DNA of 64,000 nt from Hyphomicrobiales bacterium. Its GTDB lineage: Bacteria > Pseudomonadota > Alphaproteobacteria > Rhizobiales > Rhizobiaceae. The stretch covers positions 1-64,000 of the forward strand of contig QEVK01000012.1 in the NCBI GenBank assembly GCA_003577315.1. The letters run 5' to 3'. The stretch's first letter is position 1. Every line of letters begins with the position of its first letter. Both the position numbers and the translations under genes were made by a program. The notes beneath the pieces are model-generated. The model saw nothing but the letters and a program-made list of their open reading frames with translations, had not been told where the DNA came from and searched no databases. Of the stretch, positions 20,272-29,130 are shown piece by piece.

Positions 20272-20540
20272 GAGCCTTGCAACTCCGAGCGTATCAGAAC
20301 CCGCGCCTGATATAGACGCTCGACGCGCGCGTCTCCAATCACCAAAGCGTGGCATAGGGTCGCTGAGCGACTGCAGCGGCGGCCCGTCAGCGCAACAGCC
20401 GCGTGCCTATCCCTGCGCCCGCGCCTTGCCGACGACGAGGCCGGCGAGCGCGAAGCTGGCGACGCCGAGGCGGACATGAAGCGGCGAAGCTGTGCCCGCA
20501 ACCTTGCTTCCCTCAAAACATATTGAATTTGCTTTGTTTT

Positions 20541-20616
20541 TGGTGAGCGCGCTGGGGCTCGAACCCAGGACCTACTGATTAAAAGTCAGTTGCTCTACCG
20601 GCTGAGCTACGCGCTC
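20541..20616 (-). tRNA. tRNA-Lys (anticodon TTT)
   Basis: On the minus strand a 76-base tRNA: acceptor GAGCGCG / CGCGCTC, T8-A9, D-arm, anticodon stem ACTGA / TCAGT with loop CTTTTAA giving anticodon TTT, and T-arm with GGTTCGAGCC. Discriminator A and an encoded CCA (20541-20543) end it. No variable-arm insertion. The tRNA lies between ccdA and the decayed CoA-ester locus. Its 3' end faces ccdA, so the decayed genes are on the 5' side, which is not the usual side for integrase attachment. Confidence 0.97.
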
Positions 20617-20999
20617 CCGAAGGCGCGGCGCGCGCCCCGAAATTGCGGCGGAACATAAGAAGGCCGGGAAGCCCGGTCAACCGGAAAACGCGGCCGCGCC
20701 ACGTTGCCGGACCACTTCGCTGTCTCATCGAAACGATGAAGCGGCCGGGCAACCGCGACGACGCCGACCGGCTCGTGGCGCGTGGCGGCGATGGATGCGC
20801 AATACCGGCCTTCGAACCGGGGGGAAGATCGGCCAAACACCCATCGCTTCAAATGACACGTTCCTCGAACCTATATAACGAACGCATATGACGCGCGGCG
20901 GCCGGCTATCGCAACGCCGTATCGCTGCCTGCGTAAATCTCTATTTCTCATCATGCCTGAAAAAGCCGATGCTGGGCGGATCAAACGGAATCCGCCACG
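20617..20999. other. Gene-free stretch between tRNA-Lys and the pseudogene
   Basis: 383 bases with no convincing coding region. The short frames here lack ribosome sites and family similarity. The composition is less GC-rich around 20850-20960 (for example CTATATAACGAACGCATATG), which suggests an old promoter region. CGTTC at 20859-20863 and GAACG at 20879-20883 form an inverted repeat that might be a regulator site for the former operon. Nothing else is seen. Confidence 0.5.
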
Positions 21000-21343
21000 A
21001 TGACCACCAACCGGAGCGCCGCTCCCGTCGACACCATCGCCCTGCCGCTTTTCGTGCCGGCCGACCGCCCGGAGCGCCCTCCGCGCGCGGCCATTTCGCC
21101 CGATCCCGCTTCGACGCCGGGCTCGACCGCGGCGCGCAGGCCAACATGGCCAGGTGCCTCACCGCCAAGGCGGGCTGGGAGGCGGCCGATGCCTGCCTCC
21201 GGTTCCATGGCGGCTTCGGCTGCGACTACGACGTCGAGCGCAAGTTCCGCGAGACGTGGCTCTACCAGGTCGCGCCGATCTCGACCAATCTGATCCTGAG
21301 CTACGTGGCCGGGCACATCCCCGGCCTGCCGCGTTCCTATTGA
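21000..21343 (+). pseudogene. Chimeric remnant: citrate-lyase-beta-like N-terminus joined to acyl-CoA dehydrogenase C-terminus
   Basis: From the ATG at 21000 the first about 32 codons read ...IALPLFVPADRPERPPRAA, which resembles the N-terminus of HpcH/HpaI citrate-lyase-beta-like proteins (LFVPADRPER). After about 21095 that frame turns into low-complexity Arg/Ser/Ala. From about 21101 a different frame, one base off, reads FDAGLDRGAQANMARCL and runs to RHGGF-type and QVAPISTNLILSYVAGHIPGLPRSY. This is the exact C-terminal style of acyl-CoA dehydrogenases, ending at TGA 21341-21343. So two genes have been fused by an internal deletion. Neither half keeps a catalytic centre. The stop leads by GAGGAAAAG straight into the dehydratase at 21354. 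Confidence 0.8.
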
Positions 21344-21353
21344 GGAAAAGACG

Positions 21354-22208
21354 ATGACCGCAACGCTCGACCTGCCGCACCTGAAAAGCTGGATCGGCAA
21401 CGCCCATTCGGCACGGGACACGATCACGCCGCGCCTTGCCATGAGCCTCGCCGCCATCCTCGACGAGCCAGCGGACCTTGCCGAAGGCGATCCGGCCCCG
21501 GCCGGCATCCACTGGTGCCTGTCGCCCGAGATCGCGCCGATGTCGAGGCTGGGGCCGGACGGGCACCCGGCGCGCGGCGGCTTCCTGCCGCCGGTGCCGC
21601 TGCCGCGGCGCATGTGGGCCGGCGGGCGGCTGCATTTCCACGGCGCCTTCCGCGTCGGCGACACGATCGAGCGCCGTTCCCGCGTCAGCGGCGTCGACGT
21701 CAAGGAAGGCCGCAGCGGCGCGCTGTGCTTCGTCACGGTCGCGCACGAATATCACGGCGCGGGCGGGCTGCTGCTCTGCGAGGAGCACGACATCGTCTAT
21801 CGCGACATCGCGCCGACCGTGCCGGCGGAGCCGCCGGCCGAGCCGCTGCGTGGCGATGTCCATGCCGAGATCGCGGCGACGCCGGTGCTGCTCGCGCGCT
21901 ACTCGGCCGTCACTTTCAACGGCCATCGCATCCACTACGACCGCGACTATACGCGAGACGAGGAGCTCTATCCCGGCCTCGTCGTCCACGGCCCGCTTCA
22001 GGCGACGTGGCTGCTCGGGCTGGCGCGGAAGGAGCTCGGCGGCAGCCTGCCGGAGCGCTTCGACTTCCGCGGCCGCTCGCCGCTGTTCGACGGCCAGACC
22101 GTCGGCATCAACGCGCGGCGCGAGGGCGAGGACCGGCTCGCCCTGTGGGTGACGGCGCAGGACGGCGTCGTCACGCTCGACGCGACCGCGTCCGGCCGCG
22201 CCGGCTGA
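21354..22208 (+). CDS. MaoC/FAS1-like hydratase (itaconyl- or mesaconyl-C4-CoA hydratase type)
   Basis: A 284-residue double hot-dog protein. The N-terminal half resembles FAS1-like dehydratase domains (HWCLSPEIAPMSRLGPDGHPARGGFLPPVPLPRRMWAGG). The C-terminal half has the MaoC-type active-site run SAVTFNGHRIHYDRDYTRDEELYPGLVVHGPLQATW with conserved Asp and His. This architecture is that of RipB/Ich and mesaconyl-C4-CoA hydratases, which work with a CitE-like lyase and a CoA-transferase. Those partners survive here only as the remnant just upstream. The gene itself looks open and complete, with AGGAAA before the ATG. The substrate is an inference from family and neighbours. Confidence 0.82.
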   Translation: MTATLDLPHLKSWIGNAHSARDTITPRLAMSLAAILDEPADLAEGDPAPAGIHWCLSPEIAPMSRLGPDGHPARGGFLPPVPLPRRMWAGGRLHFHGAFRVGDTIERRSRVSGVDVKEGRSGALCFVTVAHEYHGAGGLLLCEEHDIVYRDIAPTVPAEPPAEPLRGDVHAEIAATPVLLARYSAVTFNGHRIHYDRDYTRDEELYPGLVVHGPLQATWLLGLARKELGGSLPERFDFRGRSPLFDGQTVGINARREGEDRLALWVTAQDGVVTLDATASGRAG

Positions 22209-22277
22209 GCCGCGGCCCCGCGCCGCGCGGTAGAGCCGGGGTCGGCGACCTCACGGCGTTGACAGGAATTTAACGTG

Positions 22278-22306
22278 TTGCGGAACACAACTGGAACAGA
22301 TAGTGT
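22278..22306 (+). promoter_or_regulatory. lexA promoter
   Basis: TTGCGG at 22278-22283, a 17-base spacer and TAGTGT at 22301-22306, 45 bases before the lexA ATG. The LexA operator lies almost entirely within the spacer. Confidence 0.6.
22283..22297 (+). promoter_or_regulatory. LexA operator (SOS box), GAAC-N7-GAAC
   Basis: GAAC at 22283-22286 and GAAC at 22294-22297 with 7 bases between. This is the reverse reading of GTTC-N7-GTTC, the established alphaproteobacterial LexA recognition site. Its place between the -35 and -10 elements of lexA fits autorepression that is relieved when RecA filaments trigger LexA self-cleavage. Confidence 0.9.
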
Positions 22307-22350
22307 TTGTTCTGGTTTTGTTTATGACCTGATTCCCAAAGGGACCTGCG

Positions 22351-23067
22351 ATGCTCACGCGCAAGCAACACGAGCTGCTTCTGTTCATCCACGAGAGGCT
22401 GAAGGAGACCGGCATTCCGCCGTCCTTCGACGAGATGAAGGAAGCGCTCGACCTCGCCTCCAAGTCCGGCATCCACCGCCTGATAACGGCGCTTGAGGAG
22501 CGCGGCTTCATCCGCCGCCTGCCCAACCGGGCGCGGGCGTTGGAGGTGCTGCGCCTGCCCGATTCGATCGCGCCGGGGCTGAACGCGGCCAGGAAATTCT
22601 CGCCGAGCGTCATCCAGGGCAGCCTCGGCCGCGCACCGGAACCCGCGGCGCGGCTACAGGCGGCCGGCAACGACGACGCGGGCGCTTCCGTCGCCATTCC
22701 GGTGATGGGGCGCATCGCCGCCGGCGTGCCGATCGAGGCGATCCAGCACAAGACCCATTCGATCAGCGTCCCGCCGGAGATGCTGTCGGGCGGCGAGCAC
22801 TACGCGCTCGAGGTCAAGGGCGATTCGATGATCGAGGCCGGCATCTTCGACGGCGACACCGTCATCATCCGCAACGGCCAGACCGCCAATCCCGGCGACA
22901 TCGTCGTGGCGCTGGTGGACGACGAGGAGGCGACGCTGAAGCGCTTCCGCCGCAAGGGCGCGTCGATCGCGCTGGAGGCGGCCAACCCGGCCTACGAGAC
23001 GCGCATCTTCGGCCCCGACCGGGTCAAGGTGCAGGGCCGGCTCGTCGGGCTTATCCGACGGTACTGA
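22351..23067 (+). CDS. lexA: SOS repressor LexA
   Basis: A 238-residue LexA with an N-terminal winged helix (residues 1-65, [27 protein letters not shown]) and a C-terminal S24 self-cleaving domain. The scissile bond is in RIAAGVP (Ala124-Gly125). The catalytic dyad is Ser159 ([10 protein letters not shown]) and Lys197 (EATLKRF). The hinge of about 40 residues is long, as in other rhizobial LexA proteins. The start has AGGGAC upstream. The gene is autoregulated by the operator at 22283. Confidence 0.97.
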   Translation: MLTRKQHELLLFIHERLKETGIPPSFDEMKEALDLASKSGIHRLITALEERGFIRRLPNRARALEVLRLPDSIAPGLNAARKFSPSVIQGSLGRAPEPAARLQAAGNDDAGASVAIPVMGRIAAGVPIEAIQHKTHSISVPPEMLSGGEHYALEVKGDSMIEAGIFDGDTVIIRNGQTANPGDIVVALVDDEEATLKRFRRKGASIALEAANPAYETRIFGPDRVKVQGRLVGLIRRY

Positions 23068-23507
23068 ACCGGAGGCGCCGGTCTCCGCGCCTGGAAAGCG
23101 CCCGCAAGACGGCGCGCGGCGGGAAAGAGCCCGCGCGGCGCGGAAGGTTCGCGGCCGGGCGCGTCCTGATCCGGGCGGCATGGCTACCTGCGGCCCGCCG
23201 ATATATGCGACCGTGGCCGGCACATATCGTGGCGGTGCGCGGGGGTGGGTGCTTGCGCGTCTTCGCGGCGATTGCCGGCGGGCGACGGGCTGCCGCGATT
23301 GCGAGCCGTTGCACCGCATATCACCGCGATTCCGCGCCGGGGCGGCGGGTCGTTCGGTCGGGCAGTCCGTTCGACCGGATCGATGCCGATCCGTCCTGCA
23401 TCCGCGCGGGCGCGCCCGTTTCAGCGCCATGCTGGTTTGCGCCGGACTGCCCGGTATCGGAGTGCCCGGTGTCGGGACCGGGGAGTGCCGGGTCGGTCCA
23501 TGTCGGA
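23068..23507. other. Spacer between convergent lexA and comEC, mostly low complexity
   Basis: 440 bases of about 70% GC with no supported gene. 23070-23150 has several short GC-rich inverted repeats that might end the lexA transcript but no T-run. The right part, from 23454, is a degenerate 15-bp tandem array that continues into the end of comEC. Frames across this spacer change freely and give repetitive Arg/Gly/Pro peptides, so they are not genes. Confidence 0.6.
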
Positions 23508-23574
23508 TCAGTCCGTGCCGGATCGGCCCGTATCGGGTGAGACCGCATCGGGTGAGACCGTATCGGGTGGGCGC
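23454..23574. repeat. Degenerate 15-bp tandem array at the 3' end of comEC
   Basis: About eight copies of a 15-16-base unit with consensus near GTATCGGGTGAGACC. The best copies are at 23530-23544, 23545-23559 and 23560-23574, where the first two differ by one base. Older, more diverged copies extend left to 23454. The last units encode the repeated [10 protein letters not shown] tail of ComEC, and the others lie beyond its stop. The period is a multiple of three, so gain or loss of copies keeps the reading frame. Confidence 0.8.
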
Positions 23575-26033
23575 GGGCGCTGCGTCGACGGCGGCTGCCG
23601 CCGGGGCGGCTCGTGGGGCGCAAGCCCCCTCGCCTCGCGCGAATAGCGGCGGTGCCCGTGCCAAGGCCGGTAGGGTTCTGCAATGGCGAAGCGGATTTCC
23701 GCGCGCAGAGGCGGCGGCGCGCTCGCGGCGCCCTGCCCCTGACGCCTGTCGTCGCGGAGAAAGCCGATCTCGGCGCTGCCGCGCCGGGCGAGGTCGCGAG
23801 CCGTGACGACGGCCGCCCCGCGTTGCGCGCACGGATTTGCGGCCGTGGCGTCGGCGATGACGATCAGGCTCGCATCGCCGCAGGCCGGGGCGGCTGCGTC
23901 CGCGTTCGCGGCATGGGCGATCACGGCACCGTCGGCGCGGCGGGCGATGCACAGGCCGCCGGCGCAGGAGAATCCGGCCTCGGCGGACGAGGCGACGTCT
24001 TCGCCGGGCTGCGCGGCGCCGCCGCCGGATGCCGCGGTCCCCCGCGATCCGGCGCCGGCCTTTTGCGGCCGCACGATCTCGCCGCCGCCGAAGGCGCGTT
24101 GCCAGTTGTCGATGGTGAAGGCGCGCGGCCGGTCGCGGTTGACCGCGATGCGCCCGTCGGCCAGGCGCAGCGCGACGAGGCCCGCATCCTCCGCCACGAA
24201 GGCGTCCGGCAGGCCGCGCGCGGCGACGAGCCCGATGCCGAGGCCGATCAGCGGCAGGCTCGCCCAGCGCAGCGCGCTTTCGGCCATGGTCAGCACCGCG
24301 AGCGCGGCCGTCAGCACCAGCACCGCCGGCAGCGGGATCGCGCCGGTGGCGTCGAAGGCCGAGTGCCCGGCCAGCCACAGCGCGATGGCGTTCATCGCCG
24401 CGATGCCCTGCCCCATCAGCCACAGCGGCGGCGCCTCGAGGCCGAAGGGCATCGCCAGCGCGGCCAGAACCGCCATCGGCATCACCACCACCGAGACCAC
24501 CGGCATGGCCGCGAGGTTGGCGACGAGGCCGAGCGGCGACACCTGCTGGAAATGCCAGGCGGTGAACAGCGCCGTGGCGAGGCCGGCGACCACGGAGGTC
24601 ATCGACAGGCCGGCGGCGTAGGCGACGCCGCCGCGCAGCATGGCCGCCGGCAGCGAGTCCCGCCCGCGTGCCCCGCGCGCCCGCGCGGGGCGGCGCTCGC
24701 GACGGTCGCGCCATGCCGCATAGGCCGCGACGAGGGCCGCGGTGGCGGCGAACGACATCTGGAACGACGGCCCCACGACCTCGTGCGGCGCCAGCGCCAG
24801 GATGATGAGCGCCGAAAGCGCGAGGTTGCGCATCGTCAGCGCCGCGCGGTCGAAGACGACGGCGAGCAGCATCACCGCCAGCATGATGAAGCTGCGCCGG
24901 GCGGCGACGTCGCCGCCCGACATGACGAGATAGAGCGCGGTCGCCAGCAGGGCGCAGGCGGCCGCGTACTTCTTGACCGGCCGGCGCATCGAGAAGGACG
25001 GGAACAGCGCGAAGGCGGCACGCAGCGACACCATCAGCGTGCCGGCCACCAGCGCCATATGCAGCCCCGATATTGAAATGACGTGGTAGAGGCCGGTGAT
25101 GCGCAGCGCCTCGTTGATCTCCTCGGGTATGCCGGCGCGCACGCCGGTGATCAGCGCGGCGGCGACCGCGCCTTCCGGCCCGCCGACCCGGCGCTCGATG
25201 CGCCCGGCCATGCGGCCGCGCCAGCCCTCCACCCACGCGGCGACACGTGCGCGCAGGTCGGGCGGCGCATCCGTCGCCGCCGTCTCGGGGCCGGACAGGA
25301 AGAAGCCGACCGCGCCGATGCCGGAAAAGTAGCTCTCGAAGGCGAAGTCGTAGCTTGCCGGCCGCACCGGCCCCGATGGCGGCATCAGGCGCGCGACGCC
25401 GCGCACCACGTCTCCCGGCGCCAGCCCTTCCGGCACGGCGCGGGCCGTGGCGCGCACGCGCTGCGGCGCGTAGCGCAGGACCGGCCGTTCGGTGGCAAGG
25501 ACATCGAGCGTCAGCCGCACGCGGCCCGTCGCCTGATGCTCGATGCGCACGACGCGCCCGGTCAGCCGCGTGGTGATCTCGGCGCCCAGCATCGGCGTCG
25601 CGGCCCGCCAGGTCTCGACCTTGCCGGCAAGCATGCCGGCGCAGAACATCGCGGCCGCCAGCAGCGCCGCGCGCAGCGCCGGGCGTGCCCGGGCCGCCGC
25701 CGACAGGCCGGCGGCAAGGCCGAGGCACAAAAGCAGCGGCGCGAAGGCCGGTTCCTCGCGCATCGCGAAATAGGCGAGCGCGCCCGCGGCCATGAACACC
25801 GGCGCGAACAGGAAGGCGTTGCCGCGGTCGAGCTCGCCGTCGAAGGCGCGGCGAAGCGCGGACGGCAGGCCCGCGAGCGGCGAAAGGGATACGGGCAGCC
25901 CCGCCCGTCGCGGGCGAGGCGCGGATGGCGCGGCGGCCGGCGGTAAGGCTTCGGACGGCAAGGCTTCGGAGGGCAGGGCTTCGGGCGGCAGGCCGGGCGC
26001 GGGCGCGGCGAAATGCCGACGCTCGTCCGCCAT
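23508..26033 (-). CDS. comEC: ComEC/Rec2-family inner-membrane protein
   Basis: An 841-residue polytopic protein. After an Ala/Pro-rich N-terminus come several TM segments and a ComEC_N-type (DUF4131) soluble domain (about residues 110-240). The ComEC competence core follows, with [18 protein letters not shown] and the block [16 protein letters not shown] shortened C-terminal periplasmic-like part lacks an obvious complete metallo-beta-lactamase motif. ComEC forms the channel for single-stranded DNA uptake in competent bacteria, but in many Rhizobiales it is present without known competence. The ATG at 26033 is preferred to a GTG at 26054. Both gene ends contain 15-bp repeats. The last about 25 residues are repeat-encoded and probably dispensable. 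Confidence 0.88.
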   Translation of the reverse strand: MADERRHFAAPAPGLPPEALPSEALPSEALPPAAAPSAPRPRRAGLPVSLSPLAGLPSALRRAFDGELDRGNAFLFAPVFMAAGALAYFAMREEPAFAPLLLCLGLAAGLSAAARARPALRAALLAAAMFCAGMLAGKVETWRAATPMLGAEITTRLTGRVVRIEHQATGRVRLTLDVLATERPVLRYAPQRVRATARAVPEGLAPGDVVRGVARLMPPSGPVRPASYDFAFESYFSGIGAVGFFLSGPETAATDAPPDLRARVAAWVEGWRGRMAGRIERRVGGPEGAVAAALITGVRAGIPEEINEALRITGLYHVISISGLHMALVAGTLMVSLRAAFALFPSFSMRRPVKKYAAACALLATALYLVMSGGDVAARRSFIMLAVMLLAVVFDRAALTMRNLALSALIILALAPHEVVGPSFQMSFAATAALVAAYAAWRDRRERRPARARGARGRDSLPAAMLRGGVAYAAGLSMTSVVAGLATALFTAWHFQQVSPLGLVANLAAMPVVSVVVMPMAVLAALAMPFGLEAPPLWLMGQGIAAMNAIALWLAGHSAFDATGAIPLPAVLVLTAALAVLTMAESALRWASLPLIGLGIGLVAARGLPDAFVAEDAGLVALRLADGRIAVNRDRPRAFTIDNWQRAFGGGEIVRPQKAGAGSRGTAASGGGAAQPGEDVASSAEAGFSCAGGLCIARRADGAVIAHAANADAAAPACGDASLIVIADATAANPCAQRGAAVVTARDLARRGSAEIGFLRDDRRQGQGAASAPPPLRAEIRFAIAEPYRPWHGHRRYSREARGLAPHEPPRRQPPSTQRPRPPDTVSPDAVSPDTGRSGTD
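25945..25989. repeat. Three 15-bp tandem repeats in the 5' coding end of comEC
   Basis: AAGGCTTCGGACGGC at 25945-25959 and two close copies at 25960-25974 and 25975-25989 (plus-strand reading), encoding LPSEA-type pentapeptides in the N-terminal Ala/Pro-rich segment of ComEC. The period is the same as in the array at the other end of the gene, although the unit sequence differs. Confidence 0.85.
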
Positions 26034-26176
26034 GCGAGTCCGGCTTGCCTCCACGCCCGTGCCCCTCCCCGCCCGGTAACCGCTTGCACGCCAAGGAGCC
26101 TATGCTACATGAGCGCAGGCAAAAGACCACCGGGCGCGCCTCAGCCCGCATTCTCCCATCTGGCAGGCAGGAAGTC

Positions 26177-27601
26177 ATGTCCGACAAGGTCGTCACCCGT
26201 TTCGCTCCCTCGCCCACGGGCTATCTGCACATCGGCGGCGCGCGCACCGCGCTGTTCAACTGGCTCTACGCACGGCACACCGGCGGGGTGATGCTGCTTC
26301 GCATCGAGGACACCGACCGCGAGCGCTCGACGGAAGGCGCGACGGCGGCCATCCTCGACGGGCTGAAATGGCTCGGCCTCGACTGGGACGGCGAGCCGGT
26401 GTCGCAGTTCGCCCGCGCTGCGCGCCACCGCGAGGTGGCCGAGGAGCTGGTGCGCACGGGCAGGGCCTACCACTGCTACGCCACGCCGGCGGAGCTGGAG
26501 GAGATGCGCGAGAAGGCCCGCGCGGAAGGGAGGCCGCCGCGCTATGACGGGCGCTGGCGCGACCGCGACCCGTCGGAAGCGCCGGCCGGCGCAAGGCCCG
26601 CCATCCGCATCAAGGCGCCGCAGGAGGGCGAGACGCTGGTGCGCGACCGCGTGCAGGGCGACGTGCGCTTTCCCAACAAGGACCTCGACGACTTCATCAT
26701 CCTGCGCTCGGACGGCAACCCGACCTACATGCACGCCGTGGTGGTCGACGACCACGACATGGGCGTCACCCACATCATCCGCGGCGACGACCACCTGACC
26801 AACGCCGCGCGCCAGACCGTGATCTACGAGGCGATGGGCTGGGACGTGCCGGTGATGGCGCACATCCCGCTGATCCACGGGCCGGACGGGGCGAAGCTTT
26901 CCAAGCGCCACGGCGCGCTCGGCGTCGAGGCCTACCGCGCCATGGGCTACCTGCCCGAGGCGCTGCGCAACTATCTCGCCCGCCTCGGCTGGAGCCATGG
27001 CGACGACGAGGTGATGTCGACCGAGGACATGGTGCGCTGGTTCGAGATCGAGGACGTCAACCGCGGCGCGGCCCGCTTCGACTACGCCAAGCTCGAGGCC
27101 CTCAACGGGCTTTATATGCGCCGCAGCGACGATGCCGCGCTGCTCGACCGCTTCCTCGCCACGCTGCCCTTCATCGAGGAGCGCGGCGCGATCCCGGCCG
27201 CGCCGACCGAGCAGCACAAGGCCATGCTGCTCGCCGCCCTGCCCGGGCTGAAGGAACGGGCGAAGACGCTGGTCGAGCTTGCCGACAGCGCCCAGTACCT
27301 GTTCGTGTCGCGCCCGCTTTCCCTCGACGAGAAGGCGGCGCAGATCCTCGACGCGGAGGCGCGCGGCACCATCGCGGCGCTGCTGCCGGAGCTGGAATCG
27401 CTGGCCGAATGGACGGCCGCCTCGACGGAAGGTGCCGTGCGCGCCTTCGCCGAAAGGACGGGCCTCAAGCTCGGCAGGATCGCCCAGCCGCTGCGCGCCG
27501 CGCTCACCGGCCGCTCGACCTCTCCGGGCGTCTTCGACGTCATCGCGGTGCTCGGACGCGAGGAGTCCCTCGCCCGCTTGCGCGACCAGATCGCAGCCTG
27601 A
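26177..27601 (+). CDS. gltX: Glutamyl-tRNA synthetase
   Basis: A 474-residue class I synthetase with the Rossmann-fold start [26 protein letters not shown] (HIGH-type motif HIGG). It has the KMSKS-type motif AKLSKRHG near residue 240 and an alpha-helical anticodon-binding C-terminal region. It charges tRNA-Glu for protein synthesis. The gatCA genes in this window suggest an indirect route for another amidated tRNA, so a non-discriminating role is possible. The ATG at 26177 has CAGGAAG upstream. The long N-terminal extension of the open frame to 25925 is antisense to comEC and not real. Divergent from comEC. Confidence 0.97.
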   Translation: MSDKVVTRFAPSPTGYLHIGGARTALFNWLYARHTGGVMLLRIEDTDRERSTEGATAAILDGLKWLGLDWDGEPVSQFARAARHREVAEELVRTGRAYHCYATPAELEEMREKARAEGRPPRYDGRWRDRDPSEAPAGARPAIRIKAPQEGETLVRDRVQGDVRFPNKDLDDFIILRSDGNPTYMHAVVVDDHDMGVTHIIRGDDHLTNAARQTVIYEAMGWDVPVMAHIPLIHGPDGAKLSKRHGALGVEAYRAMGYLPEALRNYLARLGWSHGDDEVMSTEDMVRWFEIEDVNRGAARFDYAKLEALNGLYMRRSDDAALLDRFLATLPFIEERGAIPAAPTEQHKAMLLAALPGLKERAKTLVELADSAQYLFVSRPLSLDEKAAQILDAEARGTIAALLPELESLAEWTAASTEGAVRAFAERTGLKLGRIAQPLRAALTGRSTSPGVFDVIAVLGREESLARLRDQIAA

Positions 27602-27653
27602 GCCAGGCTGCCGCGCGCCATGGTGCAATGCGGAAAACGGCCTGCGGAATCGC

Positions 27654-27682
27654 TTGGCAGGCCCCTGCAAATCGGATAGCAA
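27654..27682 (+). promoter_or_regulatory. Putative gltA promoter
   Basis: TTGGCA at 27654-27659, 17 bases, TAGCAA at 27677-27682, 84 bases before the gltA ATG. The leader that follows (27700-27760) is AT-richer than its surroundings (TGATTGTCATTTGATATGAC). Confidence 0.4.
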
Positions 27683-27766
27683 GGGCGCGCAATCGGGTGA
27701 TGATTGTCATTTGATATGACTGAAGAATGTTGCAGGCGGGGCGCCCTGGATTGAGAGGTGATTGTG

Positions 27767-29056
27767 ATGAGCAGTTCGACCGCAAAGCTTGATTTCGACG
27801 GCAAGACCACCGAATTCAAGGTTCGAAAAGGCTCGGTCGGGCCGGATGTCATCGACATCAGTTCCCTCTACAGCAGCACGGGAGCCTTCACCTACGATCC
27901 CGGCTTCACCTCCACCGCAAGCTGCGAATCGAAGATCACCTATATCGACGGCGACGAGGGCGTGCTGCTGCATCGCGGCTATCCCATCGAGCAGCTCGCC
28001 GAGCACGGCGACTTCCTCGAGGTCTGCTACCTACTGCTTTACGGCGAGCTGCCGACCAAGGCGCAGAAGGACGATTTCGACTATCGCGTCACGCACCACA
28101 CCATGGTGCACGAGCAGATGTCGAAGTTCTTCACCGGCTTCCGCCGCGACGCGCACCCGATGGCGGTCATGTGCGGCGTGGTCGGCGCGCTGTCGGCCTT
28201 CTATCACGACTCCATCGACATCTCCGATCCGCACCAGCGCATGGTGGCGTCGATCCGGCTGATCGCCAAGATGCCGACCATCGCGGCCATGGCCTACAAG
28301 TACTATATCGGCCAGCCGTTCATGTACCCCAAGAACGACCTGAACTACGCGGCCAACTTCCTCTACATGTGCTTCGCGGTGCCGTGCGACGAGTACAAGG
28401 TCAACCCGGTGCTGGCGCGCGCCATGGAGCGCATCTTCATCCTGCACGCCGACCACGAGCAGAATGCCTCGACCTCGACCGTGCGGCTGGCAGGCTCCTC
28501 GGGCGCCAACCCGTTCGCCTGCATCGCCGCCGGCATCGCCTGCCTGTGGGGGCCCGCCCATGGCGGCGCCAACGAGGCGGCGCTGAACATGCTGGCCGAG
28601 ATCGGCTCCGTCGAGCGCATTCCCGAATTCATCGCCCGCGCCAAGGACAAGAACGACCCGTTCCGGCTGATGGGCTTCGGCCACCGCGTCTACAAGAACT
28701 ACGACCCGCGCGCCAAGCTCATGCAGAAGACCACGCACGAGGTGCTGGGCGAGCTCGGCATCAAGGACGACCCGCTGCTCGACGTGGCGATGGAGCTCGA
28801 GAAGATCGCGCTGACCGACGAGTACTTCATCGAGAAGAAGCTCTACCCCAACATCGACTTCTATTCCGGCATCACGCTGAAGGCGCTCGGCTTCCCGACC
28901 GCCATGTTCACCGTGCTGTTCGCGCTCGCCCGCACCGTGGGCTGGATCGCGCAGTGGAAGGAGATGATCGAGGACCCGAGCCAGAAGATCGGCCGCCCGC
29001 GCCAGCTCTATACCGGGCATCCGTCCCGCGACTACGTGCCGATCGCCAAGCGCTGA
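27767..29056 (+). CDS. gltA: Citrate synthase
   Basis: A 429-residue type II (hexameric, NADH-sensitive class) citrate synthase. It condenses acetyl-CoA with oxaloacetate at the entry of the TCA cycle. Catalytic histidines lie in [12 protein letters not shown] and [12 protein letters not shown], and the aspartate in the C-terminal [16 protein letters not shown] block. The N-terminal all-beta domain of the type II enzyme ([21 protein letters not shown]) is present. The ATG at 27767 has GAGAGG upstream, and GTG at 27758 is in frame but less likely. It ends in an excellent terminator and is convergent with lpxB. Confidence 0.97.
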   Translation: MSSSTAKLDFDGKTTEFKVRKGSVGPDVIDISSLYSSTGAFTYDPGFTSTASCESKITYIDGDEGVLLHRGYPIEQLAEHGDFLEVCYLLLYGELPTKAQKDDFDYRVTHHTMVHEQMSKFFTGFRRDAHPMAVMCGVVGALSAFYHDSIDISDPHQRMVASIRLIAKMPTIAAMAYKYYIGQPFMYPKNDLNYAANFLYMCFAVPCDEYKVNPVLARAMERIFILHADHEQNASTSTVRLAGSSGANPFACIAAGIACLWGPAHGGANEAALNMLAEIGSVERIPEFIARAKDKNDPFRLMGFGHRVYKNYDPRAKLMQKTTHEVLGELGIKDDPLLDVAMELEKIALTDEYFIEKKLYPNIDFYSGITLKALGFPTAMFTVLFALARTVGWIAQWKEMIEDPSQKIGRPRQLYTGHPSRDYVPIAKR

Positions 29057-29095
29057 CAAGCGCTGAGGCGCGGGCCGCAAGGCAGGAAGGACGAA

Positions 29096-29117
29096 GGGCG
29101 CCGGCGGCGCCCTTTTT
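29096..29117 (+). terminator. Intrinsic terminator of gltA
   Basis: GGGCGCC-GGC-GGCGCCC (29096-29112) followed at once by TTTTT (29113-29117). It lies 39 bases after the gltA stop and 13 bases before the stop of convergent lpxB. Confidence 0.9.
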
Positions 29118-29130
29118 CATGCGCCCCGGT

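Noticed and set aside
19411..20310. A 299-codon plus-strand open frame opposite ccdA
   Set aside because: Same kind of shadow. No ribosome site, repetitive Arg/Gln/Glu composition, and CcdA motifs are clear on the minus strand.
20407..20540. An open minus-strand frame between tRNA-Lys and ccdA ending LAGLVVGKARAQG
   Set aside because: Looks peptide-like but has no start codon or ribosome site and runs back into the tRNA, so it is not supported as a gene.
23454..23574. The 15-bp tandem units considered as a CRISPR array
   Set aside because: Units abut directly with no spacers, are only 15 bases long and encode part of ComEC. There are no cas genes.
22654..26217. 1187-codon minus-strand frame extending comEC through lexA
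   Set aside because: It is a different frame that covers both lexA antisense and comEC antisense-frame sequence. The repeat array and GC content keep it open without coding content.
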